Shown here: positions 41,426-51,791 of the stretch, piece after piece
How positions within the stretch are numbered: position 1 is the stretch's first letter
Layout: each line of letters opens with the position of its first letter
Assembly: GCA_963735885.1 (NCBI GenBank)
Contig: CAVTMP010000004.1
Span: 372,001-436,000, forward strand
Origin: JBBSBL01 sp963735885
Lineage (GTDB): Bacteria; Actinomycetota; Thermoleophilia; Solirubrobacterales; Solirubrobacteraceae
Direction of reading: 5' to 3'
Length of the DNA: 64,000 nt
Position numbers and translations under genes: made by a program
The notes under the pieces: model-generated
What the model saw: only the letters and a program-made list of their open reading frames with translations
Told to the model about the DNA's origin: nothing
Database searches by the model: none

Positions 41426-42348
41426 GCGCGCGGGCCGCGCTCGCCGCGCCGCGCCACGGCCCGTCGTCACGCGGGAGCGGGCGCGAGCTCGTGGCGGCGG
41501 GCGCCCGTGGCACCCGCCGCCTCCCACCGGAGTCGCTGTTCGTCGCCGCCGCGGTGTCGCAGTACCTCGGCGCGGCGCTCGCCGTCCTGCTCTTCGCCTC
41601 GGTGCCGGCGGCCGGCGTCGCCTGGCTGCGCGTGCTCAGCGCCGCGGCGGCGCTCGCCGCGTGGCGGCGTCCCTGGCGCCACGCCTGGACCCGGCGGCGC
41701 CTCGCGCTCGCCGCCGCGTTCGGCACCACGCTGGCGGGGATGAACCTGGCCTTCTACGAGGCCATCGACCGCATCCCGCTCGGCACCGCGGTGGCGATCG
41801 AGTTCTGGGGGCCGATCGCCGTGGCCGCGCTGGGCTCGCGCACGCGACGTGATTGGGGCGCGCTCGCGCTCGGCGCGGCCGGCGTGCTGCTCCTCGCCGA
41901 CGTGCAGATCGGCGGCAGCGCCGCCGGCGTCGCCCTGGCCCTGCTCGCCGGCGGGCTGTGGGCGCTCTACATCGTGCTCGGCCACCGGGTCGCCCGGGCC
42001 GGCGACGGGGTCGACGGCCTCGCGGCCGGCATGGCCTTCGGCGCTCTCGCCATCGCCCCGCTCTCCGCGCCGGCGGCGTCGCCGGCGTTCTCCGACCCGG
42101 CGCTGCTCTCCGCCTGCCTCGGCGTCGGCCTGCTCTCCAGCGTCGTGCCCTACGCGCTCGACCAGGTGGCGCTCGTCCGACTGGGTCGCGCCCGATTCGC
42201 CCTGCTCCTCGCCCTGCTCCCGGCGACCGCCGTGCTCGCGGGGGTCGCGCTGCTCGGGCAGGTGCCGACGCTCGCCGAGGCGATCGGGATCGGCGCGGTC
42301 ATCGGCGCGGTCGCGATCCGGCCCCGCGACGACGTGCCGGCACCGTAG
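41422..42348 (+). CDS. EamA-family exporter (RhtA-like)
   Basis: 308 residues with ten membrane helices in two repeated EamA halves. Recognisable stretches are SQYLGAALAVLLFASVPAAG, AAFGTTLAGMNLAFYEAIDR, IPLGTAVAIEFWGPIAVAAL (the RhtA-type loop), and VVPYALDQVALVRLGRARFA. Likely exports amino acids or other small metabolites. GTG 41422 overlaps the stop of a tiny upstream frame; the first 35 residues are polar and the true start could lie further in. Convergent with rel. Confidence 0.85.
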   Translation: MSARAALAAPRHGPSSRGSGRELVAAGARGTRRLPPESLFVAAAVSQYLGAALAVLLFASVPAAGVAWLRVLSAAAALAAWRRPWRHAWTRRRLALAAAFGTTLAGMNLAFYEAIDRIPLGTAVAIEFWGPIAVAALGSRTRRDWGALALGAAGVLLLADVQIGGSAAGVALALLAGGLWALYIVLGHRVARAGDGVDGLAAGMAFGALAIAPLSAPAASPAFSDPALLSACLGVGLLSSVVPYALDQVALVRLGRARFALLLALLPATAVLAGVALLGQVPTLAEAIGIGAVIGAVAIRPRDDVPAP

Positions 42349-42421
42349 CCGCCGGGCACGGCCGACCGCCCGCATCCGGACCGCCCGCATCCGGACCGCC
42401 CGGCCGGCTGACGTGGCGTGC

Positions 42422-44746
42422 TCAGCCGCCGGCGCCCGGCGTGACGCGATACGCGTCGAACACCGCGTCGATGTTGCGCAGGCGCGTGATCGTGGCGTCG
42501 AGGGAGCGGGTGTCCCCCACCTCGACGACGAAGCGGTTGCGCACCATCGGGTCGCTCACCGTGCAGCGCGCCTCGACGATGTTGATCCCGGCCTCGGCGA
42601 AGGTCCGCGAGAGGTCCTCGAGCATCCGGTGGCGGTCCCACCCGTCGACCTGGATCTCGACCTTGAACGCCGTCTCGGAGTCGCCCTCCCACGCCACCGG
42701 CGTGAAGCGGTCGGGGTCCTTTCGCAGCACGCGGACGTTCGGGCAGTCCTCGCGGTGGATCGTGATCCCGCGGCCGAGCGAGATGTAGCCGACGATCGGG
42801 TCGCCGGGCACCGGCCGGCAGCACTTGGCCAGGCGGAGCATGACGTCGTCGATGCCCTTGACCTCGATGCCGTACTGCGTGGAGGACGCCGTCGGCCGCT
42901 CGCGCCGGCGCCGCGTCGTGAGGAGGTCGTCGGCCGCCGTGGGCGCGCCGTCGGCCGCCTCGCCCTGCTTGAGGCGCTGCATGACCTTGGTCACGACGAC
43001 CTTCGGCGAGATCTTCGCGCCGCCGAGCGCGAGGTAGAACTCGTCGCCCTTGCGGAAGCCCATCTCGCGGATGATGTCGGCGAGCAGCGAGGAGCCGACG
43101 ATCTTCTGCGCCGGCAGGCCCTGCTTGCGCAGGTGCTCCTGCAGCAGCTCGCGGCCCGCGTGCTCGGTGTCCTTGCGCGACTCGGTCTTGAACCACTGGC
43201 GGATCTTGTTGCGCGCGCGCGTCGTCTTCACCAGCGCCAGCCAGTCGCGCGAGGGCCCGCGCTCGCGCTTGCTGGTCAGCACCTCGACGATGTCCCCGGA
43301 GCGCAGCTCGTAGGAGAGCGGGACGATCTTCCCGTTGACCTTCGCCCCGACGCAGCGGTGGCCGACGTCGGTGTGCACCTCGTAGGCGAAGTCGAGCGGC
43401 GTCGCGCCCGAGGCGAGCGACTTCACCTCGCCCTTGGGGGTGAAGACGAACACCTCGTCCTCGAACAGGTCGACCTTCAGCGTCTCGACGAACTCCCGGG
43501 GGTCCGAGAGCTCCTGCTGCCAGTCCACCAGTCGCCGGAGCCAGCGCAGCTTCTCGTCGCCCTCCCCCGCGCTCTCGCCCTGCTTGTAGAGCCAGTGCGC
43601 GGCGATCCCGAACTCCGCCATGTCGTGCATGTCGCGGGTCCGGATCTGGATCTCCAGCGGCCGCCCCTCGGGCCCGATCACCGTCGTGTGCAGCGACTGG
43701 TACATGTTGAACTTCGGCATCGCGACGAAGTCCTTGAAGCGCCCGGGGAGCGGCTTCCACAGCGAGTGGATGACCCCGACCGCGCCGTAGCAGTCCTTCA
43801 CCGAGTCGACGATCACGCGCATCGCGGTGAGGTCGTAGATCTCGTTGAACTCGCGGCCCTTCTTCGTCATCTTCGAGTAGATCGAGTAGAAGTGCTTCGC
43901 TCGACCCGAGATCTCCGCCTCGATGCCGAGCGCGTCGAGCTCCTTGGCGAGGTACGCGCCGGCCTGCGTCACGTAGCGCTCGCGCTCCTCGCGCTGCTGC
44001 GCGACGAGGCCCTTGATCTCCGTGTACTTGCGCGGGTGCAGCGTGGTGAAGGCGAGGTCCTCGAGCTCCCACTTGATGGCGTGGATGCCGAGCCGGTGCG
44101 CGATCGGCGCATAGATGTCGATCGTCTCCTTCGCCTTCTCGATCTGCTTCTGCTTCGGCAGCGCCGAGAGCGTTCGCATGTTGTGCAGGCGGTCGGCGAG
44201 CTTGATGAGGACGACCCGGATGTCCGAGGCCATCGCGACCATCATCTTGCGGTAGTTCTCGGCCTGCGCCTCGTCTCGCGACTGGAAGGTGAGGCCGGTG
44301 AGCTTCGTGACCCCGTCGACCAGGCCGGCGATGTCGTCCCCGAACTGCGCACGCACGTCCGCGAGCGACGCGGTGGTGTCCTCCACGGTGTCGTGGAGCA
44401 GCGCCGCACAGAGCGTCTCGGTGTCGAGGCGCATGCCCGCGCAGATCTTCGCCACCCCGACGGGGTGGATGATGAAGTCCTCGCCCGTGCGGCGTCGCTG
44501 GTCGGTGTGCTTGTCGCAGGCGTAGACGAAGGCGCGCTCCACCGCCCCGCGGTCGATCGCCACGGCCCGCTCGCCGCTGTGCTCCTCGACGATCGCGAAG
44601 AGGTCGCCGAGCAGGCGGCGCTCGGTCTCGGTCAGGCCGTCCCGGTCGACCGGCGGGACCGGGCCCTCGACGACCGGCTGACCGACGTGCGCGCGTCCCG
44701 CCGGACCGGCCCCGCCCGCGACGCCGTTCCGCCCGGGGCGGCTCAC
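42422..44746 (-). CDS. rel: Bifunctional (p)ppGpp synthetase/hydrolase
   Basis: 774 residues, complete, no frame breaks. Hydrolase HD domain: HTDQRRRTGEDFIIHPVGVA and ALLHDTVEDTTASLADV with the HD pair kept, plus LADRLHNMRTL. Synthetase domain: YSIYSKMTKKGREFNEIYDL, TAMRVIVDSVKDCYGAVGVI and FNMYQSLHTTVIGPEGRPLE. TGS (VFVFTPKGEVKSLASGATPL), zinc-finger-like CCRPVPGDPIVGYISLGRGI and a terminal ACT domain. Makes and degrades the stringent-response alarmone. GTG 44746 overlaps the recJ stop (GTGA), so recJ and rel are coupled. Confidence 0.96.
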   Translation of the reverse strand: MSRPGRNGVAGGAGPAGRAHVGQPVVEGPVPPVDRDGLTETERRLLGDLFAIVEEHSGERAVAIDRGAVERAFVYACDKHTDQRRRTGEDFIIHPVGVAKICAGMRLDTETLCAALLHDTVEDTTASLADVRAQFGDDIAGLVDGVTKLTGLTFQSRDEAQAENYRKMMVAMASDIRVVLIKLADRLHNMRTLSALPKQKQIEKAKETIDIYAPIAHRLGIHAIKWELEDLAFTTLHPRKYTEIKGLVAQQREERERYVTQAGAYLAKELDALGIEAEISGRAKHFYSIYSKMTKKGREFNEIYDLTAMRVIVDSVKDCYGAVGVIHSLWKPLPGRFKDFVAMPKFNMYQSLHTTVIGPEGRPLEIQIRTRDMHDMAEFGIAAHWLYKQGESAGEGDEKLRWLRRLVDWQQELSDPREFVETLKVDLFEDEVFVFTPKGEVKSLASGATPLDFAYEVHTDVGHRCVGAKVNGKIVPLSYELRSGDIVEVLTSKRERGPSRDWLALVKTTRARNKIRQWFKTESRKDTEHAGRELLQEHLRKQGLPAQKIVGSSLLADIIREMGFRKGDEFYLALGGAKISPKVVVTKVMQRLKQGEAADGAPTAADDLLTTRRRRERPTASSTQYGIEVKGIDDVMLRLAKCCRPVPGDPIVGYISLGRGITIHREDCPNVRVLRKDPDRFTPVAWEGDSETAFKVEIQVDGWDRHRMLEDLSRTFAEAGINIVEARCTVSDPMVRNRFVVEVGDTRSLDATITRLRNIDAVFDAYRVTPGAGG

Positions 44747-47317
44747 GCGGTCGGTGGTGGTGTCGCTCTGCTCAGGAATGCCAGTCCGTCCTCGTGTCGT
44801 GCGCGGTAGACCCGGAACGCCTCCGAGCGCTCGAGCGACGTGCGCTCCGCGGACCGGAGGGCCAGGGCCGGTCGATCCCGGTCGAGGCTGACGAGGCCCA
44901 ACTCCCCGAGGACCCGGACGAGGCGACCGGCGAGCGCCGCCGGCCGGCCGTGCGGGCCGTCCCCCCGGAGCAGGGCCTCGAGCTCCTCGCCGGCCGCCGC
45001 CTGCCGGGCGCGGAGGTCCCGGTAGAGGGCGACGAGCGGGGCTCGCAGATCGAGCTCCATCTCCTGAATCTTCCGCGTGAAGCCTAGCTCAGCCTCGCCC
45101 CAGGCCAGATGGGAGAACGCATCGTCCGCCGGACGTGGCGCCGCGGCGAGGAGCCGCGCGCGGTGCGCATGCGCCGGCGGGTCGAGGGCGACGAGGTGCA
45201 CCGCGCCGGCCGCCAGGGCGGGATCCGCCTCGAGCGCCCGCCACGAGCAGAGGCGAAAGCCCCCGAGCCGCCCGGCCAGGCCGGCGCGGCGACGGTCGAC
45301 GTCCGCGCACACCGCGAGGACCGGCTCGCCCGTCGCCGACACGTCGCCGAGCACGCCGGCGGCGCCGGGACCGCGGCGGTCGACGATCTCGCGCGCCGCG
45401 CCGGACGGCACCGCCGCCGCCGATTCCGGGGGCCACGGCGCGAGCGCCGCCTCGGCCTCGGCGAGCGCGGCGGCGAGGTAGTCGTCGGGCTCGCCCACGA
45501 TCTCGATCGGCTCCGGCGGCGCGCTGCGCCAGGCGTGGACGAGGCGCAGTCGCGGCTCGACGGCGCCGTTCCACTCGTCGGCCTCGAGGCGCACGAGGAC
45601 GTCGGCCGGCTCGCCGGCGGGGACGGGCAGCCGCCCCTCGCAGCCGAAGGCCACGAGCTTCGCCCGGGCGCCGGCGGCCTGGACGGTCGCCCGCAGGTGG
45701 CGACCCTCCTCGCCCATGGGCCGCGGGTCGGCGAACCGCGCGGCGGGAAGGAGCAGCGTCGGGCCGGGGTTCCCCATCCCGCACGGCTCCAGCGCGGCGA
45801 GGTCCTCGGCGAGATCGAGCCCGAGCGGGTCGCCCGCCACCACGGCGTCGGCGCGGCGCTCGGGGAGGCGGGCGTCGGGCCCCAGCGCGGCGTCGGCGTG
45901 GGCGGCGAACGCATCACGGAACGCGTCGAGCGCGCCGGCGGCGATCGTCAGGCCGGCGGCCGCCCGGTGACCGCCGTGGCGGAGCAGGTGCGCCGCGCAC
46001 GCGTCGAGCCCGGCGAGCAGGTCGAAGCCGGGCACGCTGCGACCGGAGCCCGTGCCCTCCTCGCCGGCGAGCGCGACGAGCACGGTCGGCCGGTGCCAGC
46101 GCTCCACGAGCCGCGAGGCGACGATGCCGATCACGCCCGGATGCCAGTCGGCCCCGGCGAGCACGTAGGCCGGGCGCGCCCCGGCGGCGCGCAGCTGCGC
46201 CTCGGCGTCCCGCAGGATCCAGGTCTCGGTCGCGCGGCGCTCGGTGTTCGCGGCGTCGAGCTCCGCGGCGAGGTCGGCGGCGCGCTCCTCGTCGCCGGTC
46301 AGCAGCAGCTCGAGCGCGACGTCGGCCCGCTGGACGCGACCGGCGGCGTTGAGCCGCGGCGCGAGGCGGAAGCCGAGCGCGCGCGCGTCGATCTGCCCCG
46401 GGTCGAGCCGGGCCGCGCGCATGAGGGCCCGCAGCCCCGGGTTGCCGGTTCCCGCCAGCGCGCGCATGCCCTCGCGCACCAGGCGGCGGTTCTCGCCGCG
46501 CAGCGGGACGAGGTCGGCGACGGTGGCGATGGCGACGAGATCGAGGTCGCGCGTGGCCAGCGCCGGATCGGCTCCCGCGGCGCCGGCGACGGCGGCCAGG
46601 AGCTTGTGCGCCACGCCGGCGCCGCAGAGGTCCCCGCACGGGTATCCGCCCAGCGCGGGGTGGACGATCGCCGCGTCGGGCAGGACGCCGTCGGCACGCG
46701 GGCGGTGGTGGTCGGTGACGACGACGTCGAGTCCCGCCGCGCGCGCCGCGGCGACCTCCTCGACGGCGGTGATCGCGCAGTCGACGGTGACCAGCAGCCG
46801 GGTGCCGCGCCCGGCCAGGCGCTCGACGGTCGCGCGCGAGAGCCCGTACCCGTCCGCCCGGCGGTCGGGGAGGTGCCAGTCCACCTCGCCCCCAGGGCGC
46901 GCAGGCCGCGGACGAGGATCGCGGTGGCGCACACGCCGTCGCAGTCGTAGTCGCCGTGGATCGTGATCCGGGTCCCCGCCTCGAGATGGCGCCTGAGGAG
47001 GGCGACCGCGGCTTCCATGCCGGCGAAGCCGCTCGGGTCGTGGCGCTCGTCGGCGGCGAGGAAGGCACGGGCGGCGGCGGGGTCGGTCAGCCCGCGGCGG
47101 ACGAGGACCTGCGCGAGGGTGTGGGTGACGCCGAGGTCCCGCTCGAGGCGGAGCGCGTCGGCGTAGCGGTAGGGGGCGAGGGCGAGGCGGGGCTCGGGGC
47201 GCGGCGGGGGCTCGGGGCGCGGCGGGGACCCGGGGCGCGGCGGGAGCCGGGGCGCGGCAGGGGCGCGCCGCGCTCGGCGTTCGGTCCCGCGACTCCGGCG
47301 GGCTGGTGCTGGAGCAT
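44743..47317 (-). CDS. recJ: Single-strand DNA exonuclease RecJ (frameshifted)
   Basis: About 850 residues when repaired. N-terminal region YADALRLERDLGVTHTLAQV then LVRRGLTDPAAARAFLAADE; DHH motifs ITIHGDYDCDGVCATAILV and VVTDHHRPRADGVLPDAAIV; DHHA1 and OB parts include GFRLAPRLNAAGRVQRADVA, SGRSVPGFDLLAGLDACAAH and LLRHGGHRAAAGLTIAAGAL. The C-terminal extension (LFTRKIQEME-type helix to RATPPPTA) is longer than minimal RecJ. One frame change near 46890 sits in a G-run (one G apparently missing), and another in the repeat tract near 47190-47262. The ATG 47317 is tentative. Degrades 5' single strands in repair. Overlaps rel by four bases. Confidence 0.9.
47189..47262. repeat. GC-rich tandem repeat at the 5' end of recJ
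   Basis: Four units of 17-18 bases, each close to GGGGCTCGGGGCGCGGCG, follow one another. On the coding strand they would give an Ala/Pro/Arg linker. Slippage here could explain the change of frame between the start codon and the RecJ N-terminal domain. Confidence 0.6.
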
Positions 47318-47871
47318 GATCGGGTCAGGCTAGGCGGGAGACCCGACGGACCCGGTCGGGCTCGGCGCTGCGAGGGCGGGGCATCGACGGCGATCCGGCG
47401 GGGCTCCGCCGCGTGGGCCGATCGCGCCACGCGGGGACGACGGCAACGAGAGTTGGCGCGACCGTGTCGGGCTTTCGTCACACCCGGGGCGTCCGGCGTG
47501 CCGATCGTCCGCCGCGGTCCTGCTCCGCTTCACGTTTCCCCTGACATACAGGGGAAACGTGAAGAGCGCCGGGCCGCGGCGCGATCGCCCGAGAACGGCA
47601 GGCCGGAAAACGGCATCGGCCGCTGCGGCGAGGTCGACGCGAACCTCGATCCCGAGGAGCGGGATCAACCTCGCGCTCGAGCCCTGCGGGATCGCCGGGG
47701 GCGGGTGCCTCGGCCCGGCGTCCCTCGGTCCCGGCCGCCATCCGTCCCGGCCGCCATCCCGTCCCGGCCCCCGGCCGCCCGCATCACCCTTCGATGATGC
47801 CGTTCGCCCGAGCCGAGCCGGCTCGCGCGGCGAGGCCACCGCCCGGCTACGCCGACGAGCCCCCGCGCCCC
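47318..47871. other. 554-bp gap between recJ and the membrane protein gene
   Basis: No frame on either strand shows natural protein sequence; translations are Arg/Pro/Ser-rich shadows. The only structure seen is the hairpin at 47528-47564. The recJ promoter should lie here. Confidence 0.5.
47528..47564. repeat. Perfect 16-bp inverted repeat with 5-base loop
   Basis: CTTCACGTTTCCCCTG (47528-47543), loop ACATA, CAGGGGAAACGTGAAG (47549-47564). Less GC-rich than its surroundings and without a U-tract on either side. Could be a terminator for the secDF operon, a mobile REP-like unit or an operator. Confidence 0.85.
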
Positions 47872-48147
47872 CTACGCCGGCGCCCCCGCGGTCCGCTCCC
47901 GCCGCAGGCCCTCGGCGTAGACGAGCGCGATCCCGATCACCGCGCCCGGAATCGCCTCCAGCGCGGTGAGCAGGTGGGTGTCGCTCTCCCCCGGCACGCT
48001 GAAGCCGTTCACCACGAACCCGAAGATGATCGAGCCGAAGAGCGCGCCGAGGAACGCCCCGACGATCCCGCCCCAGAAGCGGTCGGGCAGGAAGATCGTG
48101 AAGTGCCAGATGGCGAGGCCCATCATCACCCAGGCGAGCATGCCCAT
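47872..48147 (-). CDS. Small membrane protein, GlsB/YeaQ/YmgE-like
   Basis: 91 residues, three membrane helices (MLAWVMMGLAIWHFTIFLPD, GGIVGAFLGALFGSIIFGFV, TALEAIPGAVIGIALVYAEG) with glycine-rich packing as in transglycosylase-associated/GlsB proteins. Role unknown, often linked to envelope stress. ATG 48147 overlaps the secDF stop (TGATG), so it is the last gene of the secDF unit. Confidence 0.75.
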   Translation of the reverse strand: MGMLAWVMMGLAIWHFTIFLPDRFWGGIVGAFLGALFGSIIFGFVVNGFSVPGESDTHLLTALEAIPGAVIGIALVYAEGLRRERTAGAPA

Positions 48148-51100
48148 CAGCGCGGCCTCCCGTGTCGTCGTGACCGCTGACGCTTGCCCCCGGCCGGCTT
48201 CGGCCGCTCCTCCGGCGCCATGCCCTCGCCCTCCGCCTCGTCGGGCGCATGGACGAAGTCGCCGGGATCGACGTCCGGGTCGGTGAGCGTCTTCTTCGCC
48301 GGCTCGGGCGCCGGGGGTGCGGCCGCCGCCCTTCCGGCCGCGGCCGGGGCGCCGCCGCCGCCCTTCCGGCCGCCCGTCGGGCGCGCCGCGAGCCCGCGGT
48401 CGCGGCCGGCGCCGCGTCGTCCGCGATGTCGCGCTTGAGCTCCTCGAACTCCTCGGCGCTGATCTCCTCCGGCTGGTCGGGCGTCGTGACCCGGTCGCCG
48501 CCGCGACGCAGGCGGCGGCGCTTCGGGGCCTCGGGCTCGACGTCGGCGTCGGCGCCCGCGGCGGGGGTCGGGTAGGCGGGCACCCGCCCGTCGGGCGCCT
48601 CGCGCTCGATGCGCCGCCGCCGCTGGGCGTAGACCGGCTCGCGCTCCTTCCAGTGGTCGAGCACCGGCGAGGCGATGAAGATCGACGAGTACGTGCCCGA
48701 GGCGATGCCGACGAACAGCGCGAAGGCGAAGTCCTGCAGGGTCTGCCCGCCGAAGAGCAGCAGGGCGAGCACCGGCATGAGCGTGGAGAAGCTCGTGGCC
48801 AGCGACCGCGTCAGCACCTCGGACATCGAGCGGTTGACGATCTGGGAGAACGCCGCCCGGGGCATCCGCGGCACGTTCTCGCGGATGCGGTCGAAGACGA
48901 TGATCGTGTCGTAGAGCGAATAGCCGAGGATGGTGAGCAGCGCGGCCACGGTCGCTGTCGTCACCTCCCGGCCCAGCAGCGAGTACACGCCCGCGGTGAT
49001 GAGCAGGTCGTGCATGAGGGCGATGAGGACCGGCACGGCGAACTTCCACTCGAACCGCAGCGCGATGTACGCCGAGATGACGAGCAGCGAGGCGATGATC
49101 GCGATGATCGCGCTGTTCGCCACGGTCTGGCCGAACGTCGGCCCCACCGACTGCGAGGAGAAGTTGCGCGTCGCGCCGAACGCCTTCTCCAGCGACGCGC
49201 GGACCGACTGGACCTTCGTGGGCTGCAGCGTCTTGGTCGAGATCTGCACGACGTTGGGGCCCAGATCGCTGCCCGTGACGCGCTGGATCTTCGCGTCGCC
49301 GTAGCCCTTGGCGGAGAGGACGTCGCGGACCTGCTGCTCGCTCGCCGGCTGGGCGAGCGCGGTCTGGATCCGGGTCCCGGAGGTGAAGTCGATCCCGAAG
49401 TTCAGGCCCTTCCCGCCGATGGCGAGCGCCCCGATGATCAGGATCACCCCGGACATCGAGAAGAACCACTTCGACGCGCCCATGAAGTCGAAGTGCCAGC
49501 GCCGCTCGCGCTTGCCCGCGCCGAGTGCCGCCGGGCTCGAGATGAGCTTCGACCGCCCCATCGTGCCGAGCGCGGCCTGCGTCGCGAGGACCGCGGTGAA
49601 CAGCGAGACGATCGTGCCGACGCCGAGCGTGAAGGCGAAGCCCTTCACGCCCGAGGTGGCGAGCATGAAGAGGATGAACGCGGTCATCAGCGTGACGACG
49701 TTCGCGTCGATGATCGCCGAGAGGCCCTTCTTGTAGCCCTGCGCGATGCCGGCGGAGATCGATCTCCCGCCGCGGATCTCCTCCTTGACGCGTTCGAAGA
49801 TCACGATGTTCGCGTCCGCGGCCACGCCGATGGTCAGGATCGAGGCCGGCGATCCCCGGCAGCGTCAGCGTGATCGGGATGAGCTTGACGAGCGCGAACA
49901 GGTAGATCCCGTAGACGACCAGCGCACCGCACGCGATCAGGCCGAGCACGCGGTAGAAGGTCGAGCAGGAAGATCATCACCAGCAGCGAGGCCGGCGAGC
50001 CCGGCCACGAGGCCCTGGTCGAGCGCCTGCTTGCCGAGCGTCGCGGACACCTGCGACTGCGAGATGAGCTTCAGGCCGATCGGCAGCGCGCCGAGCTCGA
50101 GCAGCTTCGCGAGGTCCTGGGCGGACTGGATCGTGAAGCCGCCGGTGATGATCGGCGCCGTTCTCCGCCGTCGATCCCGTCGGGCAGGTTGCGGTAGTCG
50201 ATCGAGGCGACGGAGATGAGGTCGCGGTCGAGCGCGACCGCGAAGTGCTGGAGGTTCGCGCTGCTGGCTCCCCGGGAGCGAGAGGCTCTGGCCGCGCTGC
50301 GCGATCGTCCGGGTGACGTCCTGGAAGGCGCTCTTGCCCTTGTCGGTGAACTTGAACTCGACGTCGGGCGGGCTGCCGGCCTGGTTCTGGTCGGTCCCCT
50401 GCTTCGGGTCGGTGATGTCCTTGCCGAACAGCGAGACGCGGTCGCGCAGGACGTACCACTTCACCTGGTTCGGGTCCTTGGGCTTGTCGCCCGCCTTGCG
50501 GTAGGTGGCCTGGAGGACGACCGTGCCCTGTGGGACGACGACGAGCTCCGACCCCGGCGGGACCTTCTGCCCCGGCAGCTCGGAGAGCAGGTCCTTCTTC
50601 GTCTCGTCGGGCCCGGCGATCAGCTTCTTGTTCCGGTTGAAGAGCCAGTACTGCGGACCCACGCGCGAGATGTCCTGCCCGCCCCGCACCGGCTGCCTGG
50701 CGGCGAGCCTGACGGCGTCGTGGAGCGAGAGGCCGGCCGACGGGTCGCCCGCCGCCTGGCTGATCCGCAGGGCCTCGGGGTCCTGGGCGGTGAGCTGCGA
50801 GGCGACCGTCTTCCCGTTCGAGGTGAGGACGTTCTCCTCCCAGTCGTAGAACGCGAGCTGGGCCGGCGTGCCGACCTGCTTCTCGGCTCGCTGGACGTTC
50901 GTGACGTTCGGCAGCCCGACGGTGATCTGATCGCCGCCGGAGCGCTGGATCTCGGGCTCGGCGACGCCGAGCGCGTCGACGCGGTCGCGCATGATCTCGA
51001 TCGCGCGGCTGATCGAGGCCGAGTTCGACCTTCGCCTGCGGGGTGGGCTTGCCCTGGTAGACGAGCTCGACGCCGCCCTGGAGGTCGAGGCCGAGCCGCG

Positions 51101-51203
51101 TCTTGCGGTGCACCGGCGATCCGGGGAGGATCACGAGCAGGGACAGGATCAGCAGTCCCGCGACGAAGAGCAGGATGAAACCGTTGCGCGCGCGCGGCGA
51201 CAT
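48147..51203 (-). CDS. secDF: SecDF fusion protein translocase subunit (multiply frameshifted)
   Basis: SecD part: MSPRARNGFILLFVAGLLIL, TRLGLDLQGGVELVYQGK, RVDALGVAEPEIQRSGGDQI, GGFTIQSAQDLAKLLELGAL, VAADANIVIFERVKEEIRGG. SecF part, in one unbroken frame with the SecD end: FFSMSGVILIIGALAIGGKG, LNFGIDFTSGTRIQTAL, LTILGYSLYDTIIVFDRIRE, and a long charged tail to 48147. The uninterrupted run over the junction supports a true SecD-SecF fusion. Frame changes are needed near 51015, 50265, 50160, 49960, 49855 and 48370; several look like one extra G. Uses the proton gradient to pull exported proteins. No yajC is seen upstream. Confidence 0.9.
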
Positions 51204-51268
51204 GCGGTGTCGAGGGTAGCCGTTCGGGGTGCCGGAGCGTTCCGCTCAGGCCGTCGGCGCCGGCGAGG

Positions 51269-51718
51269 TCATCCCCGCGGCGTGAGGACGAGCAGGAGCC
51301 CGCCGTCGTCGTCGTAGGCCGGGAAGAGATCGGCGACGGCGCTCGCCGGCAGGTCGCCCTCCGCGTTGACCGTCACGGGCTTGCCCATCGCCCGCACCCC
51401 CCACTCGAGCACGGTCGTCGACCGGGTCGCCGTCGTCCTCGAAGTCCAGGCCGAGCACCTCCGGACCGGGCGCCCGATGACCCGCTCGTCGTCGAGCCCG
51501 GTGAGCTCGAAGGAGCCGCGCCCGCAGCCGATGACCCGGCCCGCCTGGTCGCAGACGAAGAACGCGGCGTTCGGCGCCGGGTAGTAGTCGTCGAGCAGCT
51601 CGAACAGGAAGGCGAACCCGCAGCGGGAGCAGCCCTTCGGCTCGCGGCGGAAGCCCGCGGTGCGGTCGGCCTCGGTCGAGCGGTGGCCGCAGTTGGGGCA
51701 GATGAACAGGTGCGCCAT
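51269..51718 (-). CDS. Zinc-ribbon PAS-like protein (frameshifted)
   Basis: About 150 residues. N-terminal ribbon HLFICPNCGHRSTEADRTAG then KGCSRCGFAFLFELLDDYYP (CPNC...CSRC). The following PAPNAAFFVCDQAGRVIGCG and SFELTGLDDERVIGRPV look like a PAS fold. The centre VLGLDFEDDGDPV is in another frame between about 51465 and 51415, after which VLEWGVRAMGKPVTVNAEGD, AYDDDGGLLLVLTPRG-stop resumes, so two compensating indels are present. Signal unknown. It sits where many genomes have yajC, between ruvB and secD, on the same strand. Confidence 0.7.
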   Translation of the reverse strand: MAHLFICPNCGHRSTEADRTAGFRREPKGCSRCGFAFLFELLDDYYPAPNAAFFVCDQAGRVIGCGRGSFELTGLDDERVIGRPVRRCSAWTSRTTATRSTTVLEWGVRAMGKPVTVNAEGDLPASAVADLFPAYDDDGGLLLVLTPRG

Positions 51719-51791
51719 CGTCGGGAGGGCAGGCTAGGCGGGGAACCTGAACGTGGCCCTGAAGGCGGCCCGGCCGGGGGCGCGGCCGGGC

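Noticed and set aside
41849..44809. 986-codon plus-strand frame opposite rel
   Set aside because: Antisense shadow; rel on the minus strand is complete and conserved.
47189..47262. CRISPR-like repeats
   Set aside because: Units are contiguous, 17-18 bases, low complexity, without spacers, and lie in the recJ 5' region.
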